Source: Paraburkholderia sp041321145 (GTDB lineage: Bacteria > Pseudomonadota > Gammaproteobacteria > Burkholderiales > Burkholderiaceae). From it: a stretch of 64,000 nt of DNA. Below are positions 17,031 to 25,812 of the stretch, piece by piece (position 1 is the first letter of the stretch; each line of letters starts with the position of its first letter). The notes under the pieces are model-generated. The model did no database searches. It was not told the DNA's origin and worked only from the letters and a program-made list of their open reading frames with translations. The position numbers and the translations under genes are program-made. Location: NCBI RefSeq assembly GCF_041321145.1, contig NZ_JBGGWA010000005.1:434001-498000 (forward strand), in the 5' to 3' direction.

Positions 17031-17618
17031 TTAGCTCGCTTTTAGCTCCACAGCACCGCATCGAGACAGCGCTATCTCACGATGTCGAAAAAACCCGCTG
17101 TCTGGAATGGCCTGCGCCCACCAGGCGAGCGTCTGGTTGACGATGGCGGTCAGCGAGCAAGTCGCATCGACGGCAAGCGTAAAGGCTTCGGTCACCGGCG
17201 GTTCGAGATCGGCGAACTGGCTGTCGACCAGCGTCTTGGGCATGAAGTGGCCGGCGCGCTGGCCGACGCGTCGCTCCGCTTCTGCCGGAGGCAGATCCAG
17301 AAAGACGAACCCCAGCGGGGAGGTGCCGTCACGCAGACGGTCGCGGTAGCGGCGTTTCAGCGCCGAGCACGCCAGCACGGCACGTTCGCCCTGACTTGCC
17401 ACGCGCGCCAACTCAGCCGCCAGTCGGTCCAGCCAGCCTGCGCGATCCGCGTCGGATAGCGGAATGCCGCGCCGCATTTTCTCGACATTCGCGCTGGGGT
17501 GAAACGCATCGCCTTCGATCAACCGGCCGCCGATGCTCGCCGCCAGTGCTTCTGCGACACTGCTCTTACCGCAGCCAGCGACGCCCATAACAACGAGGGA
17601 ATCCATGGTCTGACCCAT
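17031..17618 (-). CDS. gntK: Gluconokinase
   Basis: 195 residues from the ATG at 17618, chosen because AGGAG lies 7 bases before it. A TTG further upstream lacks support. The P-loop reads GVAGCGKSS, followed by EGDAFHPSANVEKM, GIPLSDADRAGWL, LACSALKRRYRDRLR and GHFMPKTLVDSQFADLE, all standard GntK blocks. It phosphorylates gluconate to 6-phosphogluconate, the substrate of gnd (31004-32413). The last about 25 residues after WWAQAIPDSGFF extend beyond most GntK proteins, and their codons contain a palindrome like the gntK operator. Confidence 0.92.
   Translation of the reverse strand: MGQTMDSLVVMGVAGCGKSSVAEALAASIGGRLIEGDAFHPSANVEKMRRGIPLSDADRAGWLDRLAAELARVASQGERAVLACSALKRRYRDRLRDGTSPLGFVFLDLPPAEAERRVGQRAGHFMPKTLVDSQFADLEPPVTEAFTLAVDATCSLTAIVNQTLAWWAQAIPDSGFFRHREIALSRCGAVELKAS
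17063..17078. promoter_or_regulatory. Candidate LacI-type operator inside the 3' end of gntK
   Basis: GAGACAGCGCTATCTC shares the AGCGCTATC core with the two sites flanking the gntK/repressor divergence and is palindromic apart from one position. It lies 111 bp upstream of the symporter start, so it may control an internal promoter for the transporter and porin genes. Confidence 0.6.
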
Positions 17619-17637
17619 CGCCACGCTCCTATACGCC

Positions 17638-17653
17638 AAGATAGCGCTATCTT
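17638..17653. promoter_or_regulatory. Candidate operator upstream of gntK
   Basis: AAGATAGCGCTATCTT, a perfect 16-bp palindrome with the central CG typical of LacI-family operators, 19 bp ahead of the gntK start. It probably binds the divergently encoded repressor. Confidence 0.75.
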
Positions 17654-17751
17654 TGCTTGTCCGAAAATAGCGGCTGATCTAGCCGCTGGCTTGTCTTGCA
17701 CGCACCCGCGCGCCCGCGCACCCCGCAGAAAGCGGGATTGCGTCAGTACCG

Positions 17752-17765
17752 GGATAGCGCTATCC
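17752..17765. promoter_or_regulatory. Candidate autoregulatory operator upstream of the LacI-type gene
   Basis: GGATAGCGCTATCC, a perfect 14-bp palindrome, ends 10 bases before the repressor ATG. It has the same GATAGCGCTATC core as the gntK site, which argues for autoregulation. Confidence 0.75.
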
Positions 17766-17775
17766 TAAAATAATC

Positions 17776-18804
17776 ATGACGATACCGACACTCAGGAAAA
17801 CCCGAAGCACTGGCCGCCCCACCTTGGAAGAGGTTGCGCGGCGTGCCGGGGTAAGCACCATTACAGCGTCGCGGGCGCTGCGGGGCCTCGATACAGTGGG
17901 GCCGGAATATGTGCAGCGAGTTAAGGAGGCGGCGAGAGATCTGAACTACGTCACCAATCCCGCCGCGCGGGCATTGGCTTCGTCTCGAAGCGCCGCCGTC
18001 GCGGTATTGATACCGTCGCTGTCGAATGCGGTGTTTGTCGACGTGCTCGAATCGGTTCACACCGTGTTACGACCGCGCGGCTTCGAAGTCCTGATTGGCA
18101 ATTCGCACTACTCACGCAGCGCGGAAGAGGATCTGTTGCGTCATTACCTTGCATCACCGCCGAGCGGGATGATCGTCACCGGATTTGACCGGACGGAGGC
18201 CGCGCGGCGCCTGATCGATGCAAGCGGGGTACCGTGCGTGCATATCATGGAACTTGAGGACGTCGAGGGCGTGCATTGCGTCGGCTTTTCCCAGGCGCGC
18301 GCGGGCGAAGCCGTAGCGGACCATCTGATTGCGCGCGGGTGTCGCCGCAATGCGTTCGTTGCCGCGCAGCTCGATGCCCGGATGATGCAACGAGGCGAAG
18401 GATTCCGCGATGTACTCAAGCGCAAGGGACTCTACGACGCGGATCTGGAAGTGCTCACGCCGGCGCCATCATCGATCGGTCTTGGCTGCGAATTGTTCGG
18501 ACAGCTGATCCAGAGGCGGCCGGATGTCGACGGAATATTTTTCGGCAACGACGACCTTGCGCAAGGTGCGCTCTTTGAGGCGCGCCGTCAGGGTATCGCG
18601 GTACCTGAGCAAGTTGCGATCGTGGGTTTCAACGACCTCGCCGGCGCGGCGGATTGCGTGCCCCGCCTGACCACGGTGCGTACGCCGCGGGCCGAAGTAG
18701 GACGCGTGGCGGCCAATCTACTGCTGTCCTTGATCGGCAACGAGGCAGTGAGCTCTCCGGTGGTCGATCTGGGCTACGAGCTTGTTGTCAGGGAAAGCGC
18801 CTGA
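17776..18804 (+). CDS. LacI-family repressor of gluconate-type genes
   Basis: 342 residues. The helix-turn-helix and hinge are in residues 14-75 (RPTLEEVARRAGVSTITASR, then NPAARALASSRS). The periplasmic-binding-like effector domain follows (VAVLIPSLSNAVFVDVLESV, and later DGIFFGNDDLAQGAL and VAIVGFNDL). It resembles GntR/IdnR gluconate regulators of the LacI family. It diverges from gntK, and the shared palindromes around the two starts imply that it represses both. The effector is likely gluconate or its 6-phosphate, by inference. Confidence 0.88.
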   Translation: MTIPTLRKTRSTGRPTLEEVARRAGVSTITASRALRGLDTVGPEYVQRVKEAARDLNYVTNPAARALASSRSAAVAVLIPSLSNAVFVDVLESVHTVLRPRGFEVLIGNSHYSRSAEEDLLRHYLASPPSGMIVTGFDRTEAARRLIDASGVPCVHIMELEDVEGVHCVGFSQARAGEAVADHLIARGCRRNAFVAAQLDARMMQRGEGFRDVLKRKGLYDADLEVLTPAPSSIGLGCELFGQLIQRRPDVDGIFFGNDDLAQGALFEARRQGIAVPEQVAIVGFNDLAGAADCVPRLTTVRTPRAEVGRVAANLLLSLIGNEAVSSPVVDLGYELVVRESA

Positions 18805-18990
18805 GCCAGGCGCCAAAGCACTGCCACTCTCCATGCCGACTTCGCGGATCTCGTGCCGTAAGCGCTCGGCGTTGCATTTCGTCTCAACTGGTTACCATTT
18901 ATCACCGAGGGAAAGGTCAACGCTTGCCAACCTATCGACGTTGATAGGGATAGCACTGATCCACTCAGTGCATTTAAAGAGGCTAAAACC

Positions 18991-19470
18991 ATGAAAAAGA
19001 TCGTCGCTGCTCTCGCATCCGCATTGCTCGTCACCACGGCATTCGCCCAAACGACCGCGCCCACGGACGCTGCCAAGGCTCAGATGAAGGCAAATAGCGA
19101 AAAAGGTGAAGCCCAGGCTACCGCCAACAAAAAAAAGGCCGAAGCACAGAGTGACGCGGACAAGGCCCAGGCATCAGCGAATGAGGACAAGGCATCGGCC
19201 CAGGCCGACGCTGACAAGAAAGCCGCCAAGGTAGCGAAGGCGACCACGCCGGCGGAAGCATCAGATGCACGGGGCGATGCCACGAAGGCGCAAACCAAGG
19301 CCAATAAGAAGAAGCACGACGCACAGGCCAAGGCTGACAAGAAGAAACAAGAAGCCGCGCGGGATGCCAACGTGGCGCAAGCGAAGGCCAATAAGGAAAA
19401 AACCGAAGCGCAAGGCGACGCAAACAAAAAGGCCGCCGACGCGAATGTCGACGCCGCCAAGAAGCAATAA
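18991..19470 (+). CDS. Exported Lys/Ala-rich repetitive protein of unknown function
   Basis: 159 residues: a signal peptide (MKKIVAALASALLVTTAFAQ) and then about 138 residues made almost only of A, K, D, Q, N, E and T. Short imperfect repeats of the form A-x-A-(N/D)-K-K-K-x-(E/D)-A-Q recur every 11-14 residues, without hydrophobic positions, glycine or aromatic residues. It should be a highly charged helix or a disordered LEA-like chain in the periplasm or outside. Upstream (18931-18948) lies an imperfect inverted repeat CCTATC/GATAGG. Binding to envelope polymers or stress protection are guesses. Confidence 0.75.
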   Translation: MKKIVAALASALLVTTAFAQTTAPTDAAKAQMKANSEKGEAQATANKKKAEAQSDADKAQASANEDKASAQADADKKAAKVAKATTPAEASDARGDATKAQTKANKKKHDAQAKADKKKQEAARDANVAQAKANKEKTEAQGDANKKAADANVDAAKKQ

Positions 19471-19584
19471 GCCGAGCGTTACCCGAGTCGCTTACATCAG
19501 GCAAGGATTGCCCGCATCGAAAAGCGACTCGTGGTCTCCCTCCGCGCGGGCGAACGGAATGCAGCGAACACGCTTGACGCCTCG

Positions 19585-21069
19585 TTACTTCGGAGTTGGA
19601 AAACCAAGAGCGTCAGCCTTCGTTCTCAGCTCCGCGAAACGGCCGCCCACCGGGCTCACCGCCGTGTCGGGGACAGTGCTTCCCGGCGTGAGCTGACTCT
19701 TATCCAGTTGCGCGATGCCGGTCACGCCCGAGGTCACTGTGGACGCCGACGTCGCACACGCCGCGCCGAAGACACCCTGCGTGACGGCGATGGCAGGCGC
19801 GTCGGTGCGTGGCGCATCCGTCAGATCCAACGCATACGCCAGGTTGACCGTACCCGAATCGCCTCCTCGCACGCCGAGCGGATCGAGCCCGAAGCGCCAC
19901 GCGAGCAGTTTGTGGATCGAACTGGGATCAAACGGATAGCGCGAGACGTTATTCGCACGCACACGCGGTCCGAGCAGCACGCAGGGCACGCGAAACCCGA
20001 GTCGCCCGTCGTTGCCCAACGCGCTCTCAGCGGCCGACACCGCCCTCACCGGCGGCGCGACATGTTCCATGAAGCCGCCCCACTCGTCGTAGACGATGAT
20101 CACGAGCGTCTTGCTCCAGTTCGGGCTTGTGCGCAGTGCATCGTAGATCTGTCCCAGCAGCACCTGGCCGTTGCGCACGTCGGCATGGGGATGATCGTCG
20201 CTCGACGTCCCCTGTGATTCGCCGCCGAAACTCGGATCGACCATACAGAACGACGGTAACGTGCCTGCGGCCGCATCGGTCAGGAACTCGGCAAACAGCT
20301 TCGAGCGTCCGACATAGCGGGTTCCGTAGAGCGCCGTGAACGGTACGTCGTGGAAATAGTAGGCCGACGAGACATTCTTCGCGTCGAGGCGGTCCCAGAT
20401 CGTCGGTAACGACGACGAGTCAAGCGTGTCGGCGAGGCGATCCGTCTCACCGCTATGCAGGTAGATCCGGTTCGGGTAGGTGTCGGCGAGAATGCCGCTC
20501 ATGTAGTAGTCGCAAACAGTGTATTGCGCGGCAGCCCCTCGGTAGAAGTCGAGATCCGCGGACTGGAAATAGCCGATCGGCAGCAAGTCACCCGGCGTGA
20601 GGCTAGTGCCCGGCGTCTTCAGAAAGCCGTTCATCGCACCGTTTGCCAGGTGGACGCGCCCAGCATCGTAGGCGTGATTCGGATCCGCATACGCGCAGCC
20701 CTGGAATCCATACGCCGGATTTGCAGAGAGCGCGAACGACGCGTGTGCTGCGCCGAACGCATCGGAAAACGTGCGCCCCGTCTGCGCGCTTTCGGCGTTG
20801 GGCACCCAACCCAGCAGATGATCGAAGGAACGGTTTTCCATCGTGACGAGCACGACGTGGTCGATGCCCGAGGTCGCCGGATCGGGCAATGGGGAACGCG
20901 GAAGATTTGCGCGAGCCGGCGGGACTGAGCCGATCACAGGCGTGGAGCCGCCTGAACCGGAGGCGCCCCCGCCACCTCCGCCGCAAGCCGACAATGCGAC
21001 AGAACTTGCAAGCGCAGCGAGAATTTTCCGGCGTGCTGGATCGGGCGGATTCGTGGGCCGAGTGCTCAT
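19585..21069 (-). CDS. Secreted PF04185-type phosphoesterase (phospholipase C / acid phosphatase family), probable lipoprotein
   Basis: 494 residues. The N-terminus has an Arg pair followed by KILAALASSVALSAC and a poly-Gly linker. The LSAC lipobox suggests lipidation, and the RRK could allow Tat export. The catalytic domain begins at DHVVLVTMENRSFDHLLGW (metal-binding ENRSFDH block), with SGILADTYPNRIYLHSGET and LVIIVYDEWGGFMEHVAPP later, all diagnostic of the bacterial phosphoesterase family that includes phospholipase C and AcpA. The substrate, phospholipid or soluble phosphate ester, cannot be told from sequence. GGAGA precedes the start. Confidence 0.88.
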   Translation of the reverse strand: MSTRPTNPPDPARRKILAALASSVALSACGGGGGGASGSGGSTPVIGSVPPARANLPRSPLPDPATSGIDHVVLVTMENRSFDHLLGWVPNAESAQTGRTFSDAFGAAHASFALSANPAYGFQGCAYADPNHAYDAGRVHLANGAMNGFLKTPGTSLTPGDLLPIGYFQSADLDFYRGAAAQYTVCDYYMSGILADTYPNRIYLHSGETDRLADTLDSSSLPTIWDRLDAKNVSSAYYFHDVPFTALYGTRYVGRSKLFAEFLTDAAAGTLPSFCMVDPSFGGESQGTSSDDHPHADVRNGQVLLGQIYDALRTSPNWSKTLVIIVYDEWGGFMEHVAPPVRAVSAAESALGNDGRLGFRVPCVLLGPRVRANNVSRYPFDPSSIHKLLAWRFGLDPLGVRGGDSGTVNLAYALDLTDAPRTDAPAIAVTQGVFGAACATSASTVTSGVTGIAQLDKSQLTPGSTVPDTAVSPVGGRFAELRTKADALGFPTPK

Positions 21070-21395
21070 AGTGTTGTCTCCGATGGGTTTATTTGTAAAT
21101 CGCGCGGCTGTATTCGTGCCGCTGTGTGCGATTCAGTCGATCGAGACAGCACTTAGTGTTCCCGCCTCCGCGAGGGCAGACTGCCCGCCTCTCTTTGCGG
21201 ATAACTAGCGTTGCCGCACCCTACAGCGGGCATATGTAGGCACCCGGGGAGATCGCCCCTGCATTCCTGCCTTGCGGAACAGTCCGTTTGCGAGCGCCGC
21301 GGGCACCTGCGAATGGCGCCACGCAAATGGCCTGAGATTTTTAGTCAGGCACCGGTTGAGCCTTGGCAACAGAGGAGCTATTCAGCAGAAAACCC
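21070..21395. other. Intergenic stretch, no gene recognised
   Basis: It lies between the divergent phosphoesterase and DUF6232-type genes. No coding frame with a plausible start and composition was found. It must hold the phosphoesterase promoter. Confidence 0.4.
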
Positions 21396-21423
21396 TTGAT
21401 GGTAGTTAACTAAAGTCTGATAC
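21396..21423 (+). promoter_or_regulatory. Possible sigma-70 promoter for the small membrane protein gene
   Basis: TTGATG (21396-21401) and TGATAC (21418-21423) are 16 bases apart in a locally AT-richer patch, 35 bp before the gene start. The match is partial. Confidence 0.35.
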
Positions 21424-21457
21424 GCTGCGCCCTTTGCTACCGCCTGTATTCGACTCG

Positions 21458-21847
21458 ATGGAAACCCCTTTCAATGATCGTGGCGTATCGGTCACGCGTA
21501 ACGCACTCTCGTCCGCCGGCCAGGTTTTTCCGCTGCGCGATATCGTGGATGTGCAGGTCGTCACCGTGCAGAAGAACAAGATCTTGCCACGCACAATCTC
21601 GTTGCTTGGACTCGTCGGCGCTATCGTCGGCGGGATATTGCACTCGCCGGTCGGCATGGTGTGCGGCACGATGCTGGTGGTGGTCGGCTGGCTCACCTGG
21701 GCGACACAGGACGTCACGCATCGTCTGATGGTGCAGACCACTAATGGTGTGCGTGAGGCGCTGATGAGCACGGATCGCGAGTTCGTCGAGCGGGTCGCCG
21801 AGGCCGTGCACGAGGCGAAGGCAGCCCCTGCGGTTGGCAAGGCCTGA
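21458..21847 (+). CDS. Small inner-membrane protein, DUF6232-like
   Basis: 129 residues from the ATG at 21458. The first 45 residues form a polar, PH-like beta-rich segment (GVSVTRNALSSAGQVFPLRD), then two adjacent transmembrane helices (RTISLLGLVGAIVGGILH and VGMVCGTMLVVVGWLTWAT), then a soluble tail. This layout fits the DUF6232 family of uncharacterised bacterial membrane proteins. An upstream in-frame ATG at 21434 is less likely because it falls near the predicted transcription start. No partner gene suggests a role. Confidence 0.7.
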   Translation: METPFNDRGVSVTRNALSSAGQVFPLRDIVDVQVVTVQKNKILPRTISLLGLVGAIVGGILHSPVGMVCGTMLVVVGWLTWATQDVTHRLMVQTTNGVREALMSTDREFVERVAEAVHEAKAAPAVGKA

Positions 21848-22183
21848 GCCGTTTCGTCCAAAAACGCCCGGCGCCACGCTGGGCCCCGCGCACGCTACCG
21901 TGATCCGGCATCCACGCGACTATTGACATAGATCAATGCTTGCACGAGCAAGTCTCTAGCCGCACCCCGAACCTTGACATATCTTTGCAATTGCCCGCGA
22001 CTAGCCGTGTAGAGTCGCGGCTCCTGTTATCGCGTGTTCCCTCCCGCAGGCCCCCGCAAGCGTCCCGGTTTCCCCGCCCACGCCGCGGCAATCCAGTGAG
22101 ATTGCCGCCAGTGCTGTCCAACTCGCAGCTCACGATGCATCGCCTTCGCCAGGGACCCGCCTTTTTTTGCAAAGCGTGATCCT
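21848..22183 (+). promoter_or_regulatory. Intergenic region with an FNR/ANR-like box
   Basis: No gene was recognised. TTGACATAGATCAA at 21923-21936 matches the anaerobic regulator consensus TTGAT-N4-ATCAA except for one base. A TTGACA hexamer lies at 21974. These could drive the lipoprotein gene at 22184, about 210-260 bp away. Confidence 0.45.
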
Positions 22184-23275
22184 ATGTTCCTGTCGTCTCT
22201 CGATGCCGCACGCCGGCGTTTTGGTCATCATTTTCGTCATTCCACCGCGGCGGCGCTGGTCTCAACCGGCGCGCTCATCGCACTGACCGGCTGTTCCACC
22301 ACCTTCCCCACCCCCACGCCGCCGGCTCCCAATGCCGCGCTGATCAACGGCGGCAACGACGGCCTGTTGATTCCGCTGCACGTGGAACGCGCCGACGAAG
22401 ATCACGCGCGCCTCGGCCTGCCGGTCCAGCTTGACGGTAAGCCGGTGTACGTCGCACTCGACACGGGCACGCAAGGCGTGCGGGTGTTGAAGTCGGTGCT
22501 GCCGGGTTCGAACTATGCAAGCGCCGGCGGCGTGACGTCGTTGTCATTCGCGAACGGCGCGGAGATTCTCGGCGCGGGCGTAAAAGTACCGATCAGCCTG
22601 GCCGGCACCACGTCCGCGCCGATCGCCGCGCAAGCGGTCGACACCGTGCGCTGCCTGCCTAACGCGCGGCACTGCGTGGCGATGGACGGCTACACCGGTG
22701 AATTCGGCTGGGCGTTCTCCGGCATTTTCGGCGTCGGCGCCGCGCAGTCGAACGGCGGCAGCTATACGCAACCGCTGCGCGCGTTGCCCGGCAACATCGG
22801 CCAACGCTATCTGGTGCACTCGAACTTCGCAAAACCGTACATGGTGTTGAGCCCCTCGAACGCCATCACGAAAGACTACACAATGGTACCGATGACCGTG
22901 TCGAAAGACGGCACGGCGCAATGGCCGCGAGGCTGCGTGAATGTGGGCAACAAGATGACCTTCTGCGCGCCGCTGGTGTTCGCAACCGGCAGCACCGGCA
23001 TGATCCGCATCGAAACGGACAAGGCGCCGAACTGGACCGGCGACAACGACGTCGGCAACGTGCTCGACCAGGGCAACTACGAGACGGCAATCGGCACGGG
23101 GCCCTGGGTGCACCGTTACGAGACCGCGCAAGTCACGATCGTCAAGGCCAAGCCCGACGCGAACCGCATCGTGGTCGGTTTGATGGCAATGCAGAACATC
23201 GACATACTGTTCGACTTCCCGCGCGGGCAATTCGGTCTGCATGCCGCGAAAGAAAGCGAACGATTCGCGCCGTGA
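22184..23275 (+). CDS. Lipoprotein with an aspartyl-protease-like DTG motif, function unknown
   Basis: 363 residues. A long signal segment ends in the lipobox ALTGC (cysteine near residue 37), followed by a Pro-rich linker. The next region reads LGLPVQLDGKPVYVALDTGT, the beta-strand then D-T-G-T pattern seen in retropepsin-like and pepsin-like proteases. A second lobe-like repeat near residue 265 reads PLVFATGSTGMIRIE, with no Asp in the matching place. The protein has conserved-looking cysteines (RCLPNARHC, RGCVNVGNKMTFC). It may be a membrane-anchored monomeric aspartyl-protease fold, active or not. No operon partner. A bidirectional terminator follows. Confidence 0.65.
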   Translation: MFLSSLDAARRRFGHHFRHSTAAALVSTGALIALTGCSTTFPTPTPPAPNAALINGGNDGLLIPLHVERADEDHARLGLPVQLDGKPVYVALDTGTQGVRVLKSVLPGSNYASAGGVTSLSFANGAEILGAGVKVPISLAGTTSAPIAAQAVDTVRCLPNARHCVAMDGYTGEFGWAFSGIFGVGAAQSNGGSYTQPLRALPGNIGQRYLVHSNFAKPYMVLSPSNAITKDYTMVPMTVSKDGTAQWPRGCVNVGNKMTFCAPLVFATGSTGMIRIETDKAPNWTGDNDVGNVLDQGNYETAIGTGPWVHRYETAQVTIVKAKPDANRIVVGLMAMQNIDILFDFPRGQFGLHAAKESERFAP

Positions 23276-23293
23276 TATTCAACGTGCGATAAA

Positions 23294-23327
23294 GAAAGGC
23301 CGTGCGAAAATTTCGCACGGCCTTTTC
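23294..23327. terminator. Bidirectional intrinsic terminator between the lipoprotein gene and glgP
   Basis: A perfect stem of about 15 bp, AAAGGCCGTGCGAAA pairing with TTTCGCACGGCCTTT, with A-rich and T-rich flanks. It can serve the two convergent genes. Confidence 0.85.
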
Positions 23328-23358
23328 ATTTTGAGCAAGCGCCACAGACACGCCCACG

Positions 23359-25812
23359 TCAGTCCATATCGAGCGGATTCACGTGCCAGATATTGCGCGC
23401 ATATTCGCCAATCGTCCGGTCCGACGAAAACTGCCCCATGCCCGCCACGTTTTCGATCGCGCTCTCGGTCCACGCGCGCTTGTCGACGAAACGCGCATCC
23501 ACCTCGTCTTGCGCTTTCGCAAATGCGGCGAAATCGGCGAGCACCATATAGTGATCGCCCCAATCCACTAGCGTGTGGAAGATGTCCAGGAAGCGCAGCG
23601 GATCGTCCGGCGAGAAGTAGCCCGAGCGAATCTGGTCGAGCGCCATGCGCAAATCCAGATTCTCCTCGTAGACTTGCCGCGGCCGGTAGCCAGTGGCGCG
23701 CAGGCTGTCCACTTCGTCAGCGGTATGGCCGAAAATGAAGATGTTGTCGCGCCCCACCGCGTCGCAGATCTCGATGTTCGCGCCGTCCATCGTGCCGATC
23801 GTCAACGCGCCGTTCAACGCGAGCTTCATGTTGCCGGTGCCCGACGCTTCGGTGCCGGCCATCGAAATCTGCTCCGACAGATCGGCCGCCGGAATGATCA
23901 ACTCTGCCACGCTCACGCCGTAGTTCGGCACGAACACCACCTTCAGGCGATTGCCGATCAACGGATCGTGATTGACTTTCTGGCTGACGTCACCAATCAG
24001 CTTGATGATCGTCTTCGCCATCCGGTACGCGGAGGCGGCCTTGCCGGCGAACATCACCACACGCGGCACCCAATCGCGCTCCGGATTCGCACGAATCTGG
24101 TTGTAGCGCACGATCACGTGAAGCACATTCAACAACTGCCGCTTGTATTCGTGAATGCGTTTGACCTGAAGGTCGAACAACGCATCGGGATCGAAGTGCA
24201 GCTTCGTGTGATGCGCGAGTCGCTGCACGAGACGCAATTTATTCTGCCGCTTCGCTTCACGGAAGGCGTCGATGAACGCGCTGTCGTTGCGCAGACTGCG
24301 CAGTTGTTCCAGCTCGAACAGATCGCTGCGCCAATGCTTGCCGATCTGCTGATCGATCAGCGACGACAGCGACGGACTCGCTTGCGCGAGCCAGCGCCGC
24401 GGCGTGATGCCGTTGGTCACGTTAGTGAAGCGGTCCGGATAGATGCGCGCGAAGTCGGCGAAGATATCGCGCGTCATCAGTTGCGAATGCAGCTTGGACA
24501 CACCATTCACCTTGTGACTCGCGACGATCGCCAGATACGCCATCCGCACGCGCCGTTGACCATATTCGTCGACCAGCGAAATGCGGCGGATCATCTCGGC
24601 GTCATGTCCCGATTGCTCGCTGACATGCTTGAGAAACCCGGCGTTGATCTCGAAGATGATCTCCAGATGCCGCGGCAGCAGGCGCGAGAGCATTTCCACG
24701 TCCCACGTTTCGAGCGCTTCGGGCATCAAGGTGTGGTTCGTGTACGAGAAGATCTGCGTGACGTGCTTCCACGCCTTGTCCCACGGCAGGTGATGGACAT
24801 CCACCAGCAATCGCATCAGTTCCGGAATCGCCAGCACGGGGTGCGTGTCGTTCAGATGCACGGCGACCTTTTCGGAGAAGCGCCCGAACGTGCTGTGCGT
24901 GCGCTGATAGCGGCGAATCAGATCCTGCATGGTCGCCGAGACGAAAAAGTATTCCTGACGCAGCCTCAATTCGCGGCCGGCCGGCGTCGAGTCGTCCGGG
25001 TACAGCAGCCGCGAGACATTCTCCGACATGTTCTTCGTGTCGACCGCGTTGCGGTAGTCGCCACGATTGAACGCGCCGAGATCGAGTTCTTCGGTGGCGC
25101 GCGCCGACCACAGGCGCAGCGTATTAGTTGCGTCCGTCGCATACCCGGGAATGACGGTGTCGTACGCGGTTGCATTCACATGTTCTGTGTCGATCCATTC
25201 GACGTGCTCGCCGCGCTGCACCGTGCGACCGCCGAAGTGCACCATATACTTGATCTCCGGCCGCGGAAACTCCCACGGATTGCCCGCGCGCAGCCAGTAG
25301 TCCGGCGCTTCGACCTGCTCACCGTCGACGATCTCCTGGCGAAACATGCCATATTCGTATCGGATACCGTAGCCGAAGCCCGGAATACCGAGCGTCGCCA
25401 TCGAATCGAGAAAACAGGCAGCGAGCCGGCCGAGGCCGCCGTTGCCGAGTGCGGCGTCAGGCTCGATATTGATCAGCATGTCCATATCGACGCCCAGACT
25501 CGCGAGCGCTTCCTTCATCTGATCGTGGATGCCGAGGGCGAGCAGCGCGTTCGTAAACGTGCGGCCGATCAGGAATTCCATCGACAGGTAGTAGACGCGT
25601 TTGACGTCCTGTTCGTACTGCAGGCGCGTGGTCTTCATCCATCGCGCGACCAACCGGTCGCGCACGGCGAGCGCTGCGGCATGCAACCAGTCATGCGGGT
25701 GAGCGGTGACGGCATCTTTGCCGACGCCGTACATCATGCGATTGGAAATTGAGCGCCGTAGCGCGTCGACGGTACTGTTGAGCTGGTCGAATTCCAGATC
25801 GACGGCTGTCAT
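23359..25812 (-). CDS. glgP: Glycogen phosphorylase
   Basis: 817 residues from the ATG at 25812, the usual GlgP length. The frame is open further upstream but with atypical sequence. Family blocks are YYLSMEFLIGRTFTNALLAL, ALGNGGLGRLAACFLDSMAT, VHLNDTHP, TNGITPRRWL, FDLQVKRIHEYKRQLLN, and the pyridoxal-phosphate site EASGTGNMKLALNGALTIGT whose lysine carries the cofactor. It releases glucose 1-phosphate from glycogen or maltodextrin in the cytoplasm. No other glycogen gene lies nearby. Confidence 0.96.
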   Translation of the reverse strand: MTAVDLEFDQLNSTVDALRRSISNRMMYGVGKDAVTAHPHDWLHAAALAVRDRLVARWMKTTRLQYEQDVKRVYYLSMEFLIGRTFTNALLALGIHDQMKEALASLGVDMDMLINIEPDAALGNGGLGRLAACFLDSMATLGIPGFGYGIRYEYGMFRQEIVDGEQVEAPDYWLRAGNPWEFPRPEIKYMVHFGGRTVQRGEHVEWIDTEHVNATAYDTVIPGYATDATNTLRLWSARATEELDLGAFNRGDYRNAVDTKNMSENVSRLLYPDDSTPAGRELRLRQEYFFVSATMQDLIRRYQRTHSTFGRFSEKVAVHLNDTHPVLAIPELMRLLVDVHHLPWDKAWKHVTQIFSYTNHTLMPEALETWDVEMLSRLLPRHLEIIFEINAGFLKHVSEQSGHDAEMIRRISLVDEYGQRRVRMAYLAIVASHKVNGVSKLHSQLMTRDIFADFARIYPDRFTNVTNGITPRRWLAQASPSLSSLIDQQIGKHWRSDLFELEQLRSLRNDSAFIDAFREAKRQNKLRLVQRLAHHTKLHFDPDALFDLQVKRIHEYKRQLLNVLHVIVRYNQIRANPERDWVPRVVMFAGKAASAYRMAKTIIKLIGDVSQKVNHDPLIGNRLKVVFVPNYGVSVAELIIPAADLSEQISMAGTEASGTGNMKLALNGALTIGTMDGANIEICDAVGRDNIFIFGHTADEVDSLRATGYRPRQVYEENLDLRMALDQIRSGYFSPDDPLRFLDIFHTLVDWGDHYMVLADFAAFAKAQDEVDARFVDKRAWTESAIENVAGMGQFSSDRTIGEYARNIWHVNPLDMD

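Noticed and set aside
23575..25752. Plus-strand open frame of more than 700 codons
   Set aside because: It is entirely antisense to glgP, an unmistakable gene, and its His/Arg/Val-rich sequence matches no domain.
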